From Rhizobiaceae bacterium (GTDB lineage Bacteria; Pseudomonadota; Alphaproteobacteria; Rhizobiales; Rhizobiaceae): a stretch of 64,000 nucleotides of DNA. Made by a program: the position numbers and the translations under genes. The notes under the pieces are model-generated. The model was not told the origin of the DNA. It searched no databases and saw only the letters and a program-made list of their open reading frames with translations. Positions 1 through 9,328 of this stretch are shown in pieces (the stretch's first letter is position 1; each line of letters begins with the position of its first letter). The DNA is taken from NCBI GenBank assembly GCA_017640615.1, contig JAEPQK010000001.1, forward strand, positions 868,001 through 932,000. Reading direction: 5' to 3'.

Positions 1-933
1 GGCTCCACCGCGACCACTGACCAGTCAAAGGTGCTGCTCGTCGAAGAGCGGCAGAACCACGCCGACCGTGTGGCGCGCCATCTGCGCGGCAAGGCCGAAG
101 TCAGGATCGTTGCCGACCCGCAGATTGGTTTGTTCGACGCGGCCGAAAACAGCTATGACTGCATCATCATTTCGACCTCGCTCGAGAGCTTCGACCCGCT
201 GCGGCTGTGTTCGCAGCTGCGCTCGATAGACCGTACCCGCTTCGTGCCGATCATGCTGATCGCCAATGAGGAGGAAGAGAAAAAGGTGATGCGCGGGCTG
301 GAGCTCGGCATCAACGATTACCTCATCCGACCGCTGGACGAGCAGGAACTGGTGGCGCGGCTCGCGACCCAGGTGAAGCGCAAGCGTTACAACGACCAGC
401 TGCGCGCCAGTGTGGCGCAGACTATCGAGATGGCGGTGACGGACGGGCTGACCGGATTGCACAACCGACGCTATTTCGACAGCCATCTGGAGACGCTGTT
501 CGAACGCGCCGAAGCGCGGCGCAGGCCGCTGTCGCTGATGATCACCGATATCGACCGCTTCAAGTCGATCAACGACAAGCACGGCCATGATGGCGGCGAC
601 GATGTGCTGCGCGAATTCGCAGCGCGGCTCAGGCAGAATGTGCGCGGCATCGACCTCGCCTGCCGGTTCGGCGGCGAGGAGTTCATCATTGTCATGCCGG
701 ACACGGAATTCGCGATTGCACAAAAAGTTGCGGAGCGCGTGAGGGAGCAGATTGCGTCAACGCCGTTCCCGATCGGCAAGGACGGCAAGGCGATCGATGT
801 GACGGTGAGCGTGGGCGTTTCATCGTTGCAGCCGCCGCACGACACGGCCCGTGCATTGCTGAAACGCGCCGATGTTGCGCTCTACGAAGCCAAGAACAGC
901 GGCCGCAACAAGGTGGTTGCAAAAGCCGCCTGA
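1..933 (+). CDS. pleD: Diguanylate cyclase response regulator PleD, 3' part
   Basis: The reading frame is open from the first base, so the gene starts upstream of the window; 310 residues are visible. The visible part matches the second receiver domain (about residues 10-130) and the GGDEF domain (about 150-305) of PleD, which makes cyclic di-GMP from two GTP and controls polar development in alphaproteobacteria. The active-site signature is GGEEF at bases 670-684. The inhibitory I-site RxxD (RGID, bases 643-654) lies exactly five residues before it, so product inhibition should operate. The visible receiver has Ser/Thr residues where the phospho-acceptor Asp is expected, as in the adaptor receiver of Caulobacter PleD. 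Caulobacter PleD has about 450 residues, so roughly a third is missing. The rpmG neighbour supports the call. Confidence 0.93.
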   Translation, partial: GSTATTDQSKVLLVEERQNHADRVARHLRGKAEVRIVADPQIGLFDAAENSYDCIIISTSLESFDPLRLCSQLRSIDRTRFVPIMLIANEEEEKKVMRGLELGINDYLIRPLDEQELVARLATQVKRKRYNDQLRASVAQTIEMAVTDGLTGLHNRRYFDSHLETLFERAEARRRPLSLMITDIDRFKSINDKHGHDGGDDVLREFAARLRQNVRGIDLACRFGGEEFIIVMPDTEFAIAQKVAERVREQIASTPFPIGKDGKAIDVTVSVGVSSLQPPHDTARALLKRADVALYEAKNSGRNKVVAKAA

Positions 934-1286
934 CGTAACTCCCCGCCAGTCTCATATTTGCCGCGCAAGTTCGGTGCGCGGCCATATTTACCTTAATCTC
1001 AGTGAGCTAGGCGCGTTAGTTAAGAAACTGTTGATTTTCGCACCTGCTTGCGCGACTGTCATTTCGGGACAGGACGGGTGCCACTGGGGCCAGAAGGCGC
1101 CGTTCGTCAAATACCCCATGATGCTCAGGTCCGCCGCATCTCCTGGGTCCGTGGGGTCGGCCGGTCGGCGCTGGCATATAGTGGCCTCCTCGTACCGCTG
1201 TCAGATGCCGGCCGGCCCCCATTCTCTTCAAACATCTCCGAAGACATGTTTCGCGCTCTGCGCACCTGCTTGAGCGCGCAACGAAA
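934..1286. other. Non-coding gap between pleD and rpmG
   Basis: About 400 bases separate the pleD stop from the rpmG stop. Apart from the hairpin just after pleD and the rpmG terminator at the far end, I see no convincing gene: short open frames on both strands lack a ribosome-binding site and any recognisable composition. No tRNA cloverleaf was recognised. Confidence 0.5.
960..982 (+). terminator. Possible hairpin terminator after pleD
   Basis: An 8-bp perfect stem (GCCGCGCA / TGCGCGGC) with a 7-base loop starts 27 bases after the pleD stop. It is followed by CATATTTA rather than a clean T run, so it may be only a weak terminator or an RNA-stabilising hairpin. Confidence 0.35.
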
Positions 1287-1308
1287 AACGCCGCCCGGAG
1301 GCGGCGTT
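1281..1308 (-). terminator. Rho-independent terminator of rpmG
   Basis: A perfect 9-bp stem (AACGCCGCC 1287-1295 with GGCGGCGTT 1300-1308, four-base loop) lies 25 bases downstream of the rpmG stop. Read on the minus strand it ends in a short T run (TTTTTCG). This is a standard intrinsic terminator. Confidence 0.8.
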
Positions 1309-1332
1309 CGCATGAATGCCGGAAGAGAAGCC

Positions 1333-1500
1333 TTACTTGATCTTGGCTTCCTTGAACTCGACGTGCTTCTTCGCGACCGGGTCGTATTTACGCTTGGAGA
1401 GCTTCTCGGTCATCGTGCGGGTGTTCTTCTTCGCGGTGTAGAAGTAGCCCGTGTCTGCCGTCGAAAGCAGCTTGATTTTGATGGTCGTTGCCTTGGCCAT
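1333..1500 (-). CDS. rpmG: 50S ribosomal protein L33
   Basis: A 55-residue basic protein starting [20 protein letters not shown], typical of bacterial L33, a small protein of the large subunit near the E site. The length and the [17 protein letters not shown] ending agree with alphaproteobacterial L33. This form lacks the CxxC zinc motifs, so it is the zinc-independent (C-minus) type. The open frame runs further upstream, but the ATG at 1498-1500 is chosen because family homology begins exactly there. It is a single gene with its own terminator just downstream; pleD is convergent with it. Confidence 0.97.
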   Translation of the reverse strand: MAKATTIKIKLLSTADTGYFYTAKKNTRTMTEKLSKRKYDPVAKKHVEFKEAKIK

Positions 1501-1657
1501 TGTCGTGGTTCCGTAGATGTCTGGTGTGTGCGCCGCGACTTCGGGAAATCGGCCCGGCTGCGGAAAACTGGCGCGAGACATAATGGTTGGGCCGCGAAAG
1601 TCAAGCGCAGTGGCCCGATGGCGTCAGTTGGTCTCAGCGCGAGCTTTGCAGTGCGGT

Positions 1658-2425
1658 CTAAAGTACGTCGCGCAGGAAGCGCCGGTGCAGCATGCGGTAG
1701 AAGGGAACAGGGCCGCCCGGGGTCAACTCGGGGTCGCTGGTGAGGCGCGCTTCAAGGTCGGACAGCACCGTCTTGGTGATGAGCGGTACTTCGAGTTCCT
1801 TGGCATCGGCGATGTCGAACCAGGCGAGCTCTTCCAGCTCCTCAGTCGGTCCGCCTTCGGCGAGTTCCACCGCGACATCGGCTTTCCATGCGGTCAGAAA
1901 ACGAGTGTCGAAGCGGCGCACGCGACCGGGTGGGGTGATGGCCCGGGCAACATAACGGACGCGGTCGAGCGCCGGCATCACCTTGTGCTCGGCAAAGCCG
2001 GTCCAGCCGGGATTGCGCGTGGCGAATTCGCCAGGCGTGCCGATCAGAAGGCCAGCTTCCTCATAGGTCTCGCGGATGGCGGAGAGGGCGATTGCCCGCG
2101 CACGGGCATCGCTGGCACGCGCACCGGTGCCGCGCAATTTGAGCCGCTCGTCGGGGTGAAGGTCGGCAGCCACCGAGATGCGCGCATCCGCAGGGTCGGT
2201 GCGCCCGCCGGGGAAGACGAAGCGGCCCGGCATGAACGCATGGTGGCGGCTGCGGCGGCCCAGAAGCACCTGCACCTTGCCGCCCTGGCGGTCGAGCAGG
2301 ATCAGCGTGGCGGCGTCACGTGGTCGCTTGGGGCCTTCGCCCAGCGCAAAATCCTTGCTCTCGGCCTTGTCGAGCGCTTCGCGCGTCATGCCATCGACAG
2401 AGTTTTTAGGCTTGCCGCGCGCCAT
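1658..2425 (-). CDS. NUDIX hydrolase
   Basis: A 255-residue protein with a Nudix box around residues 110-130 (AIRETYEEAGLLIG, the REtxEEaG core), which binds the metal that hydrolyses nucleoside diphosphates linked to another group. Upstream is the family strand FMPGRFVFPGGRTDPAD, the G-G element leading into the box. The long insertion between these and the C-terminal extension resemble NUDT7/NUDT19-like or CoA pyrophosphatase-like alphaproteobacterial members, but the substrate cannot be read from sequence. The gene sits three bases after the DUF983 gene on the same strand, so it is probably the last gene of the topA-rnr-DUF983 operon. Confidence 0.88.
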   Translation of the reverse strand: MARGKPKNSVDGMTREALDKAESKDFALGEGPKRPRDAATLILLDRQGGKVQVLLGRRSRHHAFMPGRFVFPGGRTDPADARISVAADLHPDERLKLRGTGARASDARARAIALSAIRETYEEAGLLIGTPGEFATRNPGWTGFAEHKVMPALDRVRYVARAITPPGRVRRFDTRFLTAWKADVAVELAEGGPTEELEELAWFDIADAKELEVPLITKTVLSDLEARLTSDPELTPGGPVPFYRMLHRRFLRDVL

Positions 2426-2428
2426 CGA

Positions 2429-2851
2429 TCAGGGCTTTTCCGGCCGGTCTTCAGTGCCGCCGAAGCCGTGCATGCGCAAGGCCCATTGCAGCCCCACCAC
2501 GGCGCCCTTGATGGGCTGTATGAGCGCGATTGCCGACAGGATCGTGATCGGCACCCAGATCGCCAGGTGCTGCCAGGTGGTGAGCTCGAACATCACTTCG
2601 AAGCCCATATAGGCGCCCACAATGATGTGGCCGACAATGAACACGACCAGGTAGGCCGGGAAGTCGTCTGCGCGGTGGTGATGCAGTTCCTCATTGCAGA
2701 CAGGGCAGTCGTCGCGCGTCTTCAGGAACGAGCCAAACATACGGCCTTCGCCGCATTTGGGGCATCGGCAGCGCGTGCCGTTCCAGACCGCGGGCCATAC
2801 CGCGCGCGCCGGGGTCTGCCGGAATTCGGTGGAAATTTCTTCAGCCATCAT
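2429..2851 (-). CDS. DUF983 family membrane protein
   Basis: A 140-residue protein with two CxxC knuckles near the N-terminus (CPKCGEG and CPVCNEE, about residues 30-55), followed by two hydrophobic segments (about 68-90 and 97-118). This is the arrangement of the DUF983 family: a cytoplasmic zinc ribbon before two membrane helices. No biochemical function is established to my knowledge. The start is the first of two tandem ATGs; it overlaps the stop of the RNase R gene as ATGA, which suggests translational coupling. Confidence 0.9.
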   Translation of the reverse strand: MMAEEISTEFRQTPARAVWPAVWNGTRCRCPKCGEGRMFGSFLKTRDDCPVCNEELHHHRADDFPAYLVVFIVGHIIVGAYMGFEVMFELTTWQHLAIWVPITILSAIALIQPIKGAVVGLQWALRMHGFGGTEDRPEKP

Positions 2852-5142
2852 CTTCTCCTGCCGCGCCCGCCGCCTGCGCGGCCGCTTCTGCCGCCGACGC
2901 GTCGCTTCGATTTGTGAAACGAGCGCGTTCCCTGTGGCATCGGGCCCGGCTCGGTCAGCATTTCGAAGCGCATTGAACCGGCCAGCGGTGCGACTTCCAT
3001 CAGCCTCACTTCGACGCGATCCGCCAGGCGGTAGCCCTTGCCAGAGCGTTGACCAACCAGCGCATGCGCCGCTTCGTCATAGACATAGTAGTCGTCGCCC
3101 AATGTGGACACGGGAATAAAGCCATCTGCGCCAAAATGCGGCAGCTGGACGAAAAGGCCGGATTTGGTGACGCCGGAGATGCGGGCAGCGAAATCGGCGC
3201 CGATTCGGTCTGCCAGATGGCGGGCGACAAGACGATCCACCGTTTCGCGCTCGGCCGCCATTGCCCGGCGCTCGGCTGTCGATATCAGTGCCGCGGTTTC
3301 TTCTAGCCGGGCTTCCTCGTCCTTCGTCAGCGCTTCTGGACCGAGCCCCAGCGCGCCGATCAGAGCGCGGTGAACCAGAAGGTCGGCGTAACGCCGAATG
3401 GGCGAGGTGAAATGCGCATAGCGGCGCAGGTTGAGGCCGAAATGGCCAAGATTTTCAGGCGTGTAGACGGCCTGGCTTTGCGAGCGCAGCACGACTTCAT
3501 TGACCAGCTCTTCGTGGTCGGAGCCACGCACCTGAGCGAGAATATTGTTGAACTGCGCCGGTTTCATCTGTGCGCCGCGCGCCAGCGAGATGCCGACCGT
3601 GCGCAGGAAATCACGCAGCGCTTCCTGCTTGGCGAGCGAGGGCGCATCGTGCACGCGATAGATCAGCGGCCTGTGTTTCGCTTCCAGCGTTTCGGCCGCG
3701 GCCACATTGGCCTGGATCATAAACTCCTCGATCAGCTTGTGCGCGTCGAGCCGTTCGGGAACGATGACCTTGTCGACCGTGCCGTCGTCTTTCAGCAGGA
3801 TTTTGCGCTCCGGTAGGTCCAGTTCGAGCGGCTGGCGCTTGGTGCGGCCTTTTTTCAGCGCAGCATAAGCGTCCCAGAGCGGTTTCAGCACAGGTTCGAG
3901 AAGCGGGCCGGCCTTGTCGTTCGGCGTGCCGTCGATTGCGGCCTGCCCTTCGGTGTAGGCAAGACGCGCGGCAGACCGCATCATGATGCGGTGGAAGCTG
4001 TGGCGCAGTTTCTTGCCCTTGGCGTCGAACACCATGCGGACGGCAAGGGCAGGGCGGTCTTCCTTTTCGCGCAACGAACAAAGGTCGTTCGAGATGCGCT
4101 CCGGCAACATCGGCACCACGCGATCGGGGAAATAGACCGAATTGCCGCGTTTCAACGCCTCCCGGTCCATCGCCGAGCCGCTGGTCACATAGGTGGCGAC
4201 ATCGGCGATGGCGACATCGACGATGAAGCCGCCGGCGTTTTTCTCGTCCGTGTCGGGCGTGGCGTGCACCGCGTCGTCATGGTCTTTGGCGTCGGCGGGG
4301 TCGATTGTGATGAGCGGCACTTTGCGCCAGTCCTCACGGCCCGAAAGGCTGGCCGGTTTCGCGGCCTCCGCCTGGCTGATCACGGCGTCTGGAAAGACGT
4401 TCGGGATGCCGTGGGCATGAATGGCGATCATGGAGATCGCCTTCTCGCTCGCCATTGAACCGATCACCGCGCTGACGCGGCCGCGCGGCGGACCGTGGCG
4501 GCGGCTCGATTTGTCAGGCTCGGCTTCGACCAGATCGCCGGGCTTGGCGTCCTTGAGTGCGTCGGCGGCAATGATGAGTTCGGGTTCGCCGCGCGTGACC
4601 GGTTCCAGACGGTAATCGTCACCCGCCTTGCGGATGACACCGAGCACGGTGTCGCGCGTGCGGTCGATCTTCTTCAGAATTTGGGCGGTGTAGGCCGGAC
4701 CCTTGCCGCCGCCCTTGGCCGGGAAGACACGGGCCAGCACGCGGTTGCCGATACCTGGCGCCGGCTTGCCGCGTTTGGTGCGCACCTGAACCAGCGGAGG
4801 CGCGCCGCCATCGTCAGGCCATTCCGAAGGGCGGGCGAGCAGCAGTCCGTCCTTGTCACGCGAGAAGATGTCGAGTTCGACCACATGCGGCAGGCCACCC
4901 GGCTGGACGACACGTTTGCCACGCTTTTCGATCTGGCCGCTGTCGGCCATTTCGCTCAGCAAATCCTTCAGCCAGACGCGATCCGCGCCTTTCAGGCCAA
5001 ACGCACGGGCAATCTCGCGCTTGCCGGACTGATCGGGATTTGCGGCGAGGAAATCCAGAATGTCTTGCGGTGTTGGGCGATGGCTGCCGGACGCGTCCGA
5101 GCTGCGCCCGGCTTTGCTTCCCTTGGTAGTGCGCCGGGCCAA
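2848..5142 (-). CDS. rnr: Ribonuclease R
   Basis: A 764-residue 3'-to-5' exoribonuclease that degrades structured RNA and rRNA fragments. Visible parts are an N-terminal helix-turn-helix-like segment (1-85), cold-shock-like OB folds (about 90-230), the RNB catalytic domain beginning near residue 275 with the Asp-rich metal site DPADAKDHDDAV, an S1 domain (about 640-725), and a basic Gly/Arg-rich tail. Domain order and length match bacterial RNase R rather than RNase II. It lies three bases after topA and overlaps the DUF983 start, so topA-rnr-DUF983-nudix is probably one transcript. Confidence 0.97.
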   Translation of the reverse strand: MARRTTKGSKAGRSSDASGSHRPTPQDILDFLAANPDQSGKREIARAFGLKGADRVWLKDLLSEMADSGQIEKRGKRVVQPGGLPHVVELDIFSRDKDGLLLARPSEWPDDGGAPPLVQVRTKRGKPAPGIGNRVLARVFPAKGGGKGPAYTAQILKKIDRTRDTVLGVIRKAGDDYRLEPVTRGEPELIIAADALKDAKPGDLVEAEPDKSSRRHGPPRGRVSAVIGSMASEKAISMIAIHAHGIPNVFPDAVISQAEAAKPASLSGREDWRKVPLITIDPADAKDHDDAVHATPDTDEKNAGGFIVDVAIADVATYVTSGSAMDREALKRGNSVYFPDRVVPMLPERISNDLCSLREKEDRPALAVRMVFDAKGKKLRHSFHRIMMRSAARLAYTEGQAAIDGTPNDKAGPLLEPVLKPLWDAYAALKKGRTKRQPLELDLPERKILLKDDGTVDKVIVPERLDAHKLIEEFMIQANVAAAETLEAKHRPLIYRVHDAPSLAKQEALRDFLRTVGISLARGAQMKPAQFNNILAQVRGSDHEELVNEVVLRSQSQAVYTPENLGHFGLNLRRYAHFTSPIRRYADLLVHRALIGALGLGPEALTKDEEARLEETAALISTAERRAMAAERETVDRLVARHLADRIGADFAARISGVTKSGLFVQLPHFGADGFIPVSTLGDDYYVYDEAAHALVGQRSGKGYRLADRVEVRLMEVAPLAGSMRFEMLTEPGPMPQGTRSFHKSKRRVGGRSGRAGGGRGRRR

Positions 5143-5145
5143 ACG

Positions 5146-7716
5146 TCAGTCCTTGCTCTTTGTTTTGGCGCTTGATTTGGCCTTGCGTTTCGCCGGCTTC
5201 TTGCCGCCCTTCGCGGCTTTGGCGGCGATCAGCTCCAGCGCCTCCGGCATCGTCACCGAGGCGGGATCCTTGCCCTTCGGCAGCGTGGCGTTGACCTTGC
5301 CCCAGTTCACATAGGGGCCGTAACGGCCGTCGCGCACCGTGATCTTGCCGCCATCGGGATGGTCGCCAAGTTCGGCCAGTGCCGTTGACGCGCGGCCGCG
5401 ACCACCGCCCTTGGCCTGCTTTTCCGCGATCACCGTAACGGCGCGGTTGAGGCCGATCGAAAACACGTCCTCGACCGTTTCGAGATTGGCGTAAGTGCCG
5501 TCATGGAGCACGAAGGGTCCATAGCGGCCGATGCCGGCGGAGATCATCTTGCCGGATTCGGGATGCTTGCCGACATCGCGCGGCAACGCCAGAAGCGCCA
5601 AGGCCTTCTCATGATCCATTTCAGCGACGGCCCAGCCTTTCGGCAGGCCGGCGCGCTTGGCCTCCTTGCCTTCGCCGCGCTGAACATAAGGGCCGAAGCG
5701 GCCGCTCTTCAGAACGATTTCTTCGCTGGTGTAGGGGTCGGTGCCCAGTACCCGGTCGCCGCCATCATCGTCCGCGCCATTGCCGCCATTGGCGTCGGCG
5801 CCGAGCTGGCGGGTATAGCCGCATTCGGGGTAGTTGGAGCAACCGACGAAAGCGCCGAACTTGCCGAGTTTAAGCGAGAGGTTGCCGGTGCCGCAGCGCG
5901 GACAGATGCGCGGGTTGGAACCGTCTTCGCGCTCCGGGAACACCAGCGGCGCCAGCTCCTCGTTCAGCGCGTCGAGTACCTCGGACACCCGCAGGTCTTT
6001 GATTTCATCGATATGGCCTGAAAAATCGGTCCAGAAGTCGCGCAGCACGTCTTTCCAGGCTAGACGGCCGTCGGAAATCTCGTCGAGTTTCTGCTCAAGC
6101 GAAGCGGTGAAGTCGTATTCGACATATTTCTCGAAGAAGCTTTCGAGGAACGAGGTGACAAGCCGGCCCTTGGCCTGCGGAAACAAGCGGCGCTTGTCGA
6201 TCGTCACATAGTCGCGGTCTTCGAGCGTCTTGAGCGTTGCGGCATAAGTGGAGGGGCGGCCGATGCCGAGCTCTTCCATCTTCTTGATCAGTGAGGCCTC
6301 GGTGTAGCGCGGTGGCGGCTCGGTCTCGTGCTGGCTGGCATTGACCTTTTCGCGCTTGAGTGCTTCGCCGTTGCGAATTTCGGGCAGGCGGCGCGAATCC
6401 TCTTCCTCCGCGTCGTCGTCCTTCTGGTCAGTGTAGGCAGCTATAAAGCCGTCGAAGCGAACGACGGAGCCAACCGCGCGCAGCCGTGCCTTGCCGCCGG
6501 GGCCCGTTGCATCGATCTCGGCGGTCGTGCGTTCAATCTCAGCCGGGTTCATCTGGCTGGCGATGGCGCGCTTCCAGATCATCTCGTAGAGGCGAGCCTG
6601 GTCCGCATCCAGCGACGAGCGCATCCGGTCGGGCGTGCGTGTAAAGTCGGTCGGTCGGATCGCCTCGTGCGCTTCCTGGGCGTTTTTTGCCTTCGACGAG
6701 TAGTGGCGCGGTTTCTCCGGCAGATAGCGCTCGCCGAATTCATTGCCGATCGCAGAGCGGGCAGCCTCGATCGCCTCCGGTGCCATCTGGACGCCGTCGG
6801 TACGCATATAGGTGATGAGGCCGGCGGTCTCGCCGCCAATGTCGATACCTTCATAAAGGCGCTGCGCGACCTGCATCGTGCGGCTCGCGGCAAAGCCCAG
6901 GCGCGATGACGCGGCCTGTTGCAGGGTCGACGTTGTGAAAGGCGGGGCGGGGTTGCGCCTCGTCGGTTTGGCTTCGACGGACAGAACGTTAAAGGATGCG
7001 CCTTCCAGCATCGCCTTGATGCGGTCGGCCTCGTCCTTGCTGCCGATGTCAAGCTTCTGCAGCTTTTTACCGTCAAATTCGGTGAGGCGCGCCTCGAAAC
7101 TGTCGCCGCGCGGGGTAAGCAGGGTGGTGGATAGCAGCCAGTATTCCTGCTTCACGAAGCGTTCGATCTCGCCCTCGCGGTCGCAGACGAGGCGCAGCGC
7201 GACTGACTGGACGCGGCCGGCAGAGCGCGCACCGGGCAGCTTGCGCCACAGCACCGGCGAGAGTGTGAAGCCGACGAGATAGTCAAGCGCGCGGCGCGCC
7301 AGATACGCGTCGACCAGCGGCACGTCGATGTCACGCGGATTGGCCATCGCGTCAAGCACGGCCGATTTGGTGATGGCGTTGAAGACCACGCGGCGAACGG
7401 GTTTGTCCTTAAGCGCCTTCTTCTGGCGCAGCACTTCAAGCACGTGCCAGGAGATCGCTTCGCCTTCGCGGTCGGGGTCGGTGGCGAGGATCAGACCGTC
7501 GGCATCCTTCACTGCTTTGGTGATTTCGGAGAGCCGTTTGGACGATGCGCCATCGACCGACCAGGACATCGCGAAGTCCTCGTCTGGGCGCACGGAGCCG
7601 TTCTTGGGCGGCAAGTCCCGCACATGGCCGAAGGAAGCCAGAACCTTGTAATCCCGGCCGAGATATTTGTTGATCGTCTTGGCCTTGGCTGGCGATTCGA
7701 CGACGACGATGTCCAT
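5146..7716 (-). CDS. topA: DNA topoisomerase I
   Basis: A type IA topoisomerase of 856 residues that relaxes negative supercoils. The Toprim domain starts at the N-terminus (VVESPAKAKTI). The catalytic Tyr is residue 303 in LITYMRTDG. One four-Cys zinc finger lies at about 604-632 (CPRC...CSNYPECG), followed by repeated RYGPYV-type C-terminal modules and a Lys-rich tail, as in other alphaproteobacterial TopA. The ATG at 7714-7716 is chosen since homology begins with MDIVVVES; an in-frame GTG at 7735-7737 would add seven residues. dprA lies upstream, as is usual in Rhizobiales. Confidence 0.97.
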   Translation of the reverse strand: MDIVVVESPAKAKTINKYLGRDYKVLASFGHVRDLPPKNGSVRPDEDFAMSWSVDGASSKRLSEITKAVKDADGLILATDPDREGEAISWHVLEVLRQKKALKDKPVRRVVFNAITKSAVLDAMANPRDIDVPLVDAYLARRALDYLVGFTLSPVLWRKLPGARSAGRVQSVALRLVCDREGEIERFVKQEYWLLSTTLLTPRGDSFEARLTEFDGKKLQKLDIGSKDEADRIKAMLEGASFNVLSVEAKPTRRNPAPPFTTSTLQQAASSRLGFAASRTMQVAQRLYEGIDIGGETAGLITYMRTDGVQMAPEAIEAARSAIGNEFGERYLPEKPRHYSSKAKNAQEAHEAIRPTDFTRTPDRMRSSLDADQARLYEMIWKRAIASQMNPAEIERTTAEIDATGPGGKARLRAVGSVVRFDGFIAAYTDQKDDDAEEEDSRRLPEIRNGEALKREKVNASQHETEPPPRYTEASLIKKMEELGIGRPSTYAATLKTLEDRDYVTIDKRRLFPQAKGRLVTSFLESFFEKYVEYDFTASLEQKLDEISDGRLAWKDVLRDFWTDFSGHIDEIKDLRVSEVLDALNEELAPLVFPEREDGSNPRICPRCGTGNLSLKLGKFGAFVGCSNYPECGYTRQLGADANGGNGADDDGGDRVLGTDPYTSEEIVLKSGRFGPYVQRGEGKEAKRAGLPKGWAVAEMDHEKALALLALPRDVGKHPESGKMISAGIGRYGPFVLHDGTYANLETVEDVFSIGLNRAVTVIAEKQAKGGGRGRASTALAELGDHPDGGKITVRDGRYGPYVNWGKVNATLPKGKDPASVTMPEALELIAAKAAKGGKKPAKRKAKSSAKTKSKD

Positions 7717-8002
7717 GCGTGGACCGTAACCCTTCACGCTCGGCTGTCGCCTTGGCGTAGCAGTTCAGTTGAAAACAGTGTCGTCACATGGCCGCGGTTT
7801 TTCGTCCGGTCAAGGGCAGGCAGCAAATTTACAGTCACGGCTACATACAACCGGTGGTTTAGTTAAGTTGAGTGATTGCAATTTCTGGTCAATGTGATTA
7901 CCTCTGGTTTCATTGGGGCAAGTAATTGAAACCTGAACCGCGCGGCGCTGCGAAAAACAACAAGAATCGCCCGCGTGACCGGACCCGGAGCACTTGCCCG
8001 CA

Positions 8003-8227
8003 ATGCGTCAGCTCGCGGAAAATTCGAGACGCACACATAAACTGGACTACATCCAATCCATGCTCGGCCAGTTGCGCCAGATGGCAGAAGCGGAGCGCTG
8101 CGATATGCTCGCTTATCTGGTGGAGATGGCCTATGTCGAGGCCAGCGACATTATTCGCGGCGAGCGCCCGTTGCGCGTGAGCAACGGCAATGGAAGCGGC
8201 AACGGGCTACACGTCCAGGATAAGTGA
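8003..8227 (+). CDS. Small conserved protein between topA and dprA
   Basis: A 74-residue protein (77 if the upstream TTG at 7994 is used) with an amphipathic helical core, LDYIQSMLGQLRQMAEAER, then DMLAYLVEMAYVEASDIIRG and a Gly/Asn-rich tail. It resembles small uncharacterised proteins found beside topA in rhizobial genomes, from memory only. GGAG lies 12 bases before the ATG and only 3 before the TTG, so the start is uncertain. It is divergent from topA, and its last 21 bases overlap the end of dprA on the other strand. No function is proposed. Confidence 0.65.
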   Translation: MRQLAENSRRTHKLDYIQSMLGQLRQMAEAERCDMLAYLVEMAYVEASDIIRGERPLRVSNGNGSGNGLHVQDK

Positions 8228-9328
8228 GACGGCACCGCCGGGGTGACGCTCCAGCCGCCCGGCGAGGTCGAGTTCCAGCAGAATCATGAAAATCTGGGCC
8301 GGGTGTGCGCCCGTGTGACGGATCAACTCGTCGACCCCAACCGGTGAGGGACCGAGCGCCTCGATTACGCGCGTTCGGTCGTCGTCGCTCGGCGGTGGTG
8401 CGGCGTCGAAATCGGGCGGCTCTGAGAAGCTGTCGTCACGCGGGCCGGGGATGCCGGACATCGGCTCCAGAGCATCGAGCACGTCGGCTGCGCCGGTGGC
8501 GAGGCTTGCGCCATCCTTGATGAGGCCGTTGGCGCCGGCGGCGCGCGGGTCAAGCGGCGAGCCGGGTACGGCAAAGACCAGCCGACCGAAATCGCCGGCA
8601 TAGCGGGCGCTGATCAGCGAACCGGAGCGCAGCGCCGCTTCCACCACCACCAGCGCCATCGATGCGCCGGCGATCAGACGGTTGCGGCGTGGAAAGTCGC
8701 GCGCACGCGGCTCCCAGCCGAACGGCATCTCGGAGACGACCGCGCCACGCTCGCAGATCATGTCGAACAGCTTCAGGTTTTCGGGCGGATAGGGCTGATC
8801 GAGCCCGCCGGCCAACATTGCGACCGTGCCGGTATCGAGGCTCGCCTCATGCGCCGCGGCGTCGATGCCGCGAGCCAAACCGGAGGTGACCGCGTAGCCG
8901 CGCTTGCCGAAGTCGGCGGCAAGCTTGCGCGCCATCTTGATGCCGGACAGCGACGCGTTGCGCGCGCCGACCATGGAAATCGACGGCAATTCCAGAACCG
9001 CGCCCTGGCCCTTCACGGCGAGCAGCGGTGGCGCCCCGGTTACGCGCCGTAGAAGCGACGGGTAGGACGGCTCACCAAGCGCGACAAAGCGCGCGCCCAG
9101 CTTTTCGGCCTGACGCAACTCGGCTTCGGCATCTTCAACAGGGCACGGCTTCAGCACGGCGCCGGAGCGCCCGCGGCTGGCAAGTTCGGGCAGCGCATCC
9201 AATGCGGCCTCGGCCGAGCCGAAGCGATTGATCAGGTCGCGGAAGGTCTGCGGGCCGACATTTTCAGTGCGGATCAGCCGCAGCCACGCAAGACGCTGGC
9301 GCTCCGCCAGGAGCTGGCCTGCGCTCAA
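8207..9328 (-). CDS. dprA: DNA-processing protein DprA
   Basis: DprA loads RecA onto incoming single-stranded DNA during transformation. The product of about 373 residues contains the Rossmann-like DprA fold: [30 protein letters not shown] and [11 protein letters not shown] are the conserved motifs. A C-terminal winged-helix-like segment ([20 protein letters not shown]) follows. The open frame continues far upstream through plsY, so the true start must be internal. The best choice is TTG at 9326-9328, overlapping the plsY stop as TTGA; no ATG occurs nearby. A ribosome-binding site at the normal distance is absent, so translational coupling to plsY is likely. Confidence 0.92.
   Translation of the reverse strand: MSAGQLLAERQRLAWLRLIRTENVGPQTFRDLINRFGSAEAALDALPELASRGRSGAVLKPCPVEDAEAELRQAEKLGARFVALGEPSYPSLLRRVTGAPPLLAVKGQGAVLELPSISMVGARNASLSGIKMARKLAADFGKRGYAVTSGLARGIDAAAHEASLDTGTVAMLAGGLDQPYPPENLKLFDMICERGAVVSEMPFGWEPRARDFPRRNRLIAGASMALVVVEAALRSGSLISARYAGDFGRLVFAVPGSPLDPRAAGANGLIKDGASLATGAADVLDALEPMSGIPGPRDDSFSEPPDFDAAPPPSDDDRTRVIEALGPSPVGVDELIRHTGAHPAQIFMILLELDLAGRLERHPGGAVSLILDV

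Noticed and set aside
934-1286. A possible tRNA or small RNA gene in the pleD-rpmG gap
   Set aside because: No cloverleaf, no TTCRANNC arm with matching stems and no clear promoter-terminator pair was found.
1517-2917. A 466-codon plus-strand frame opposite the Nudix and DUF983 genes
   Set aside because: It spans two well-supported genes on the other strand and has no family features.
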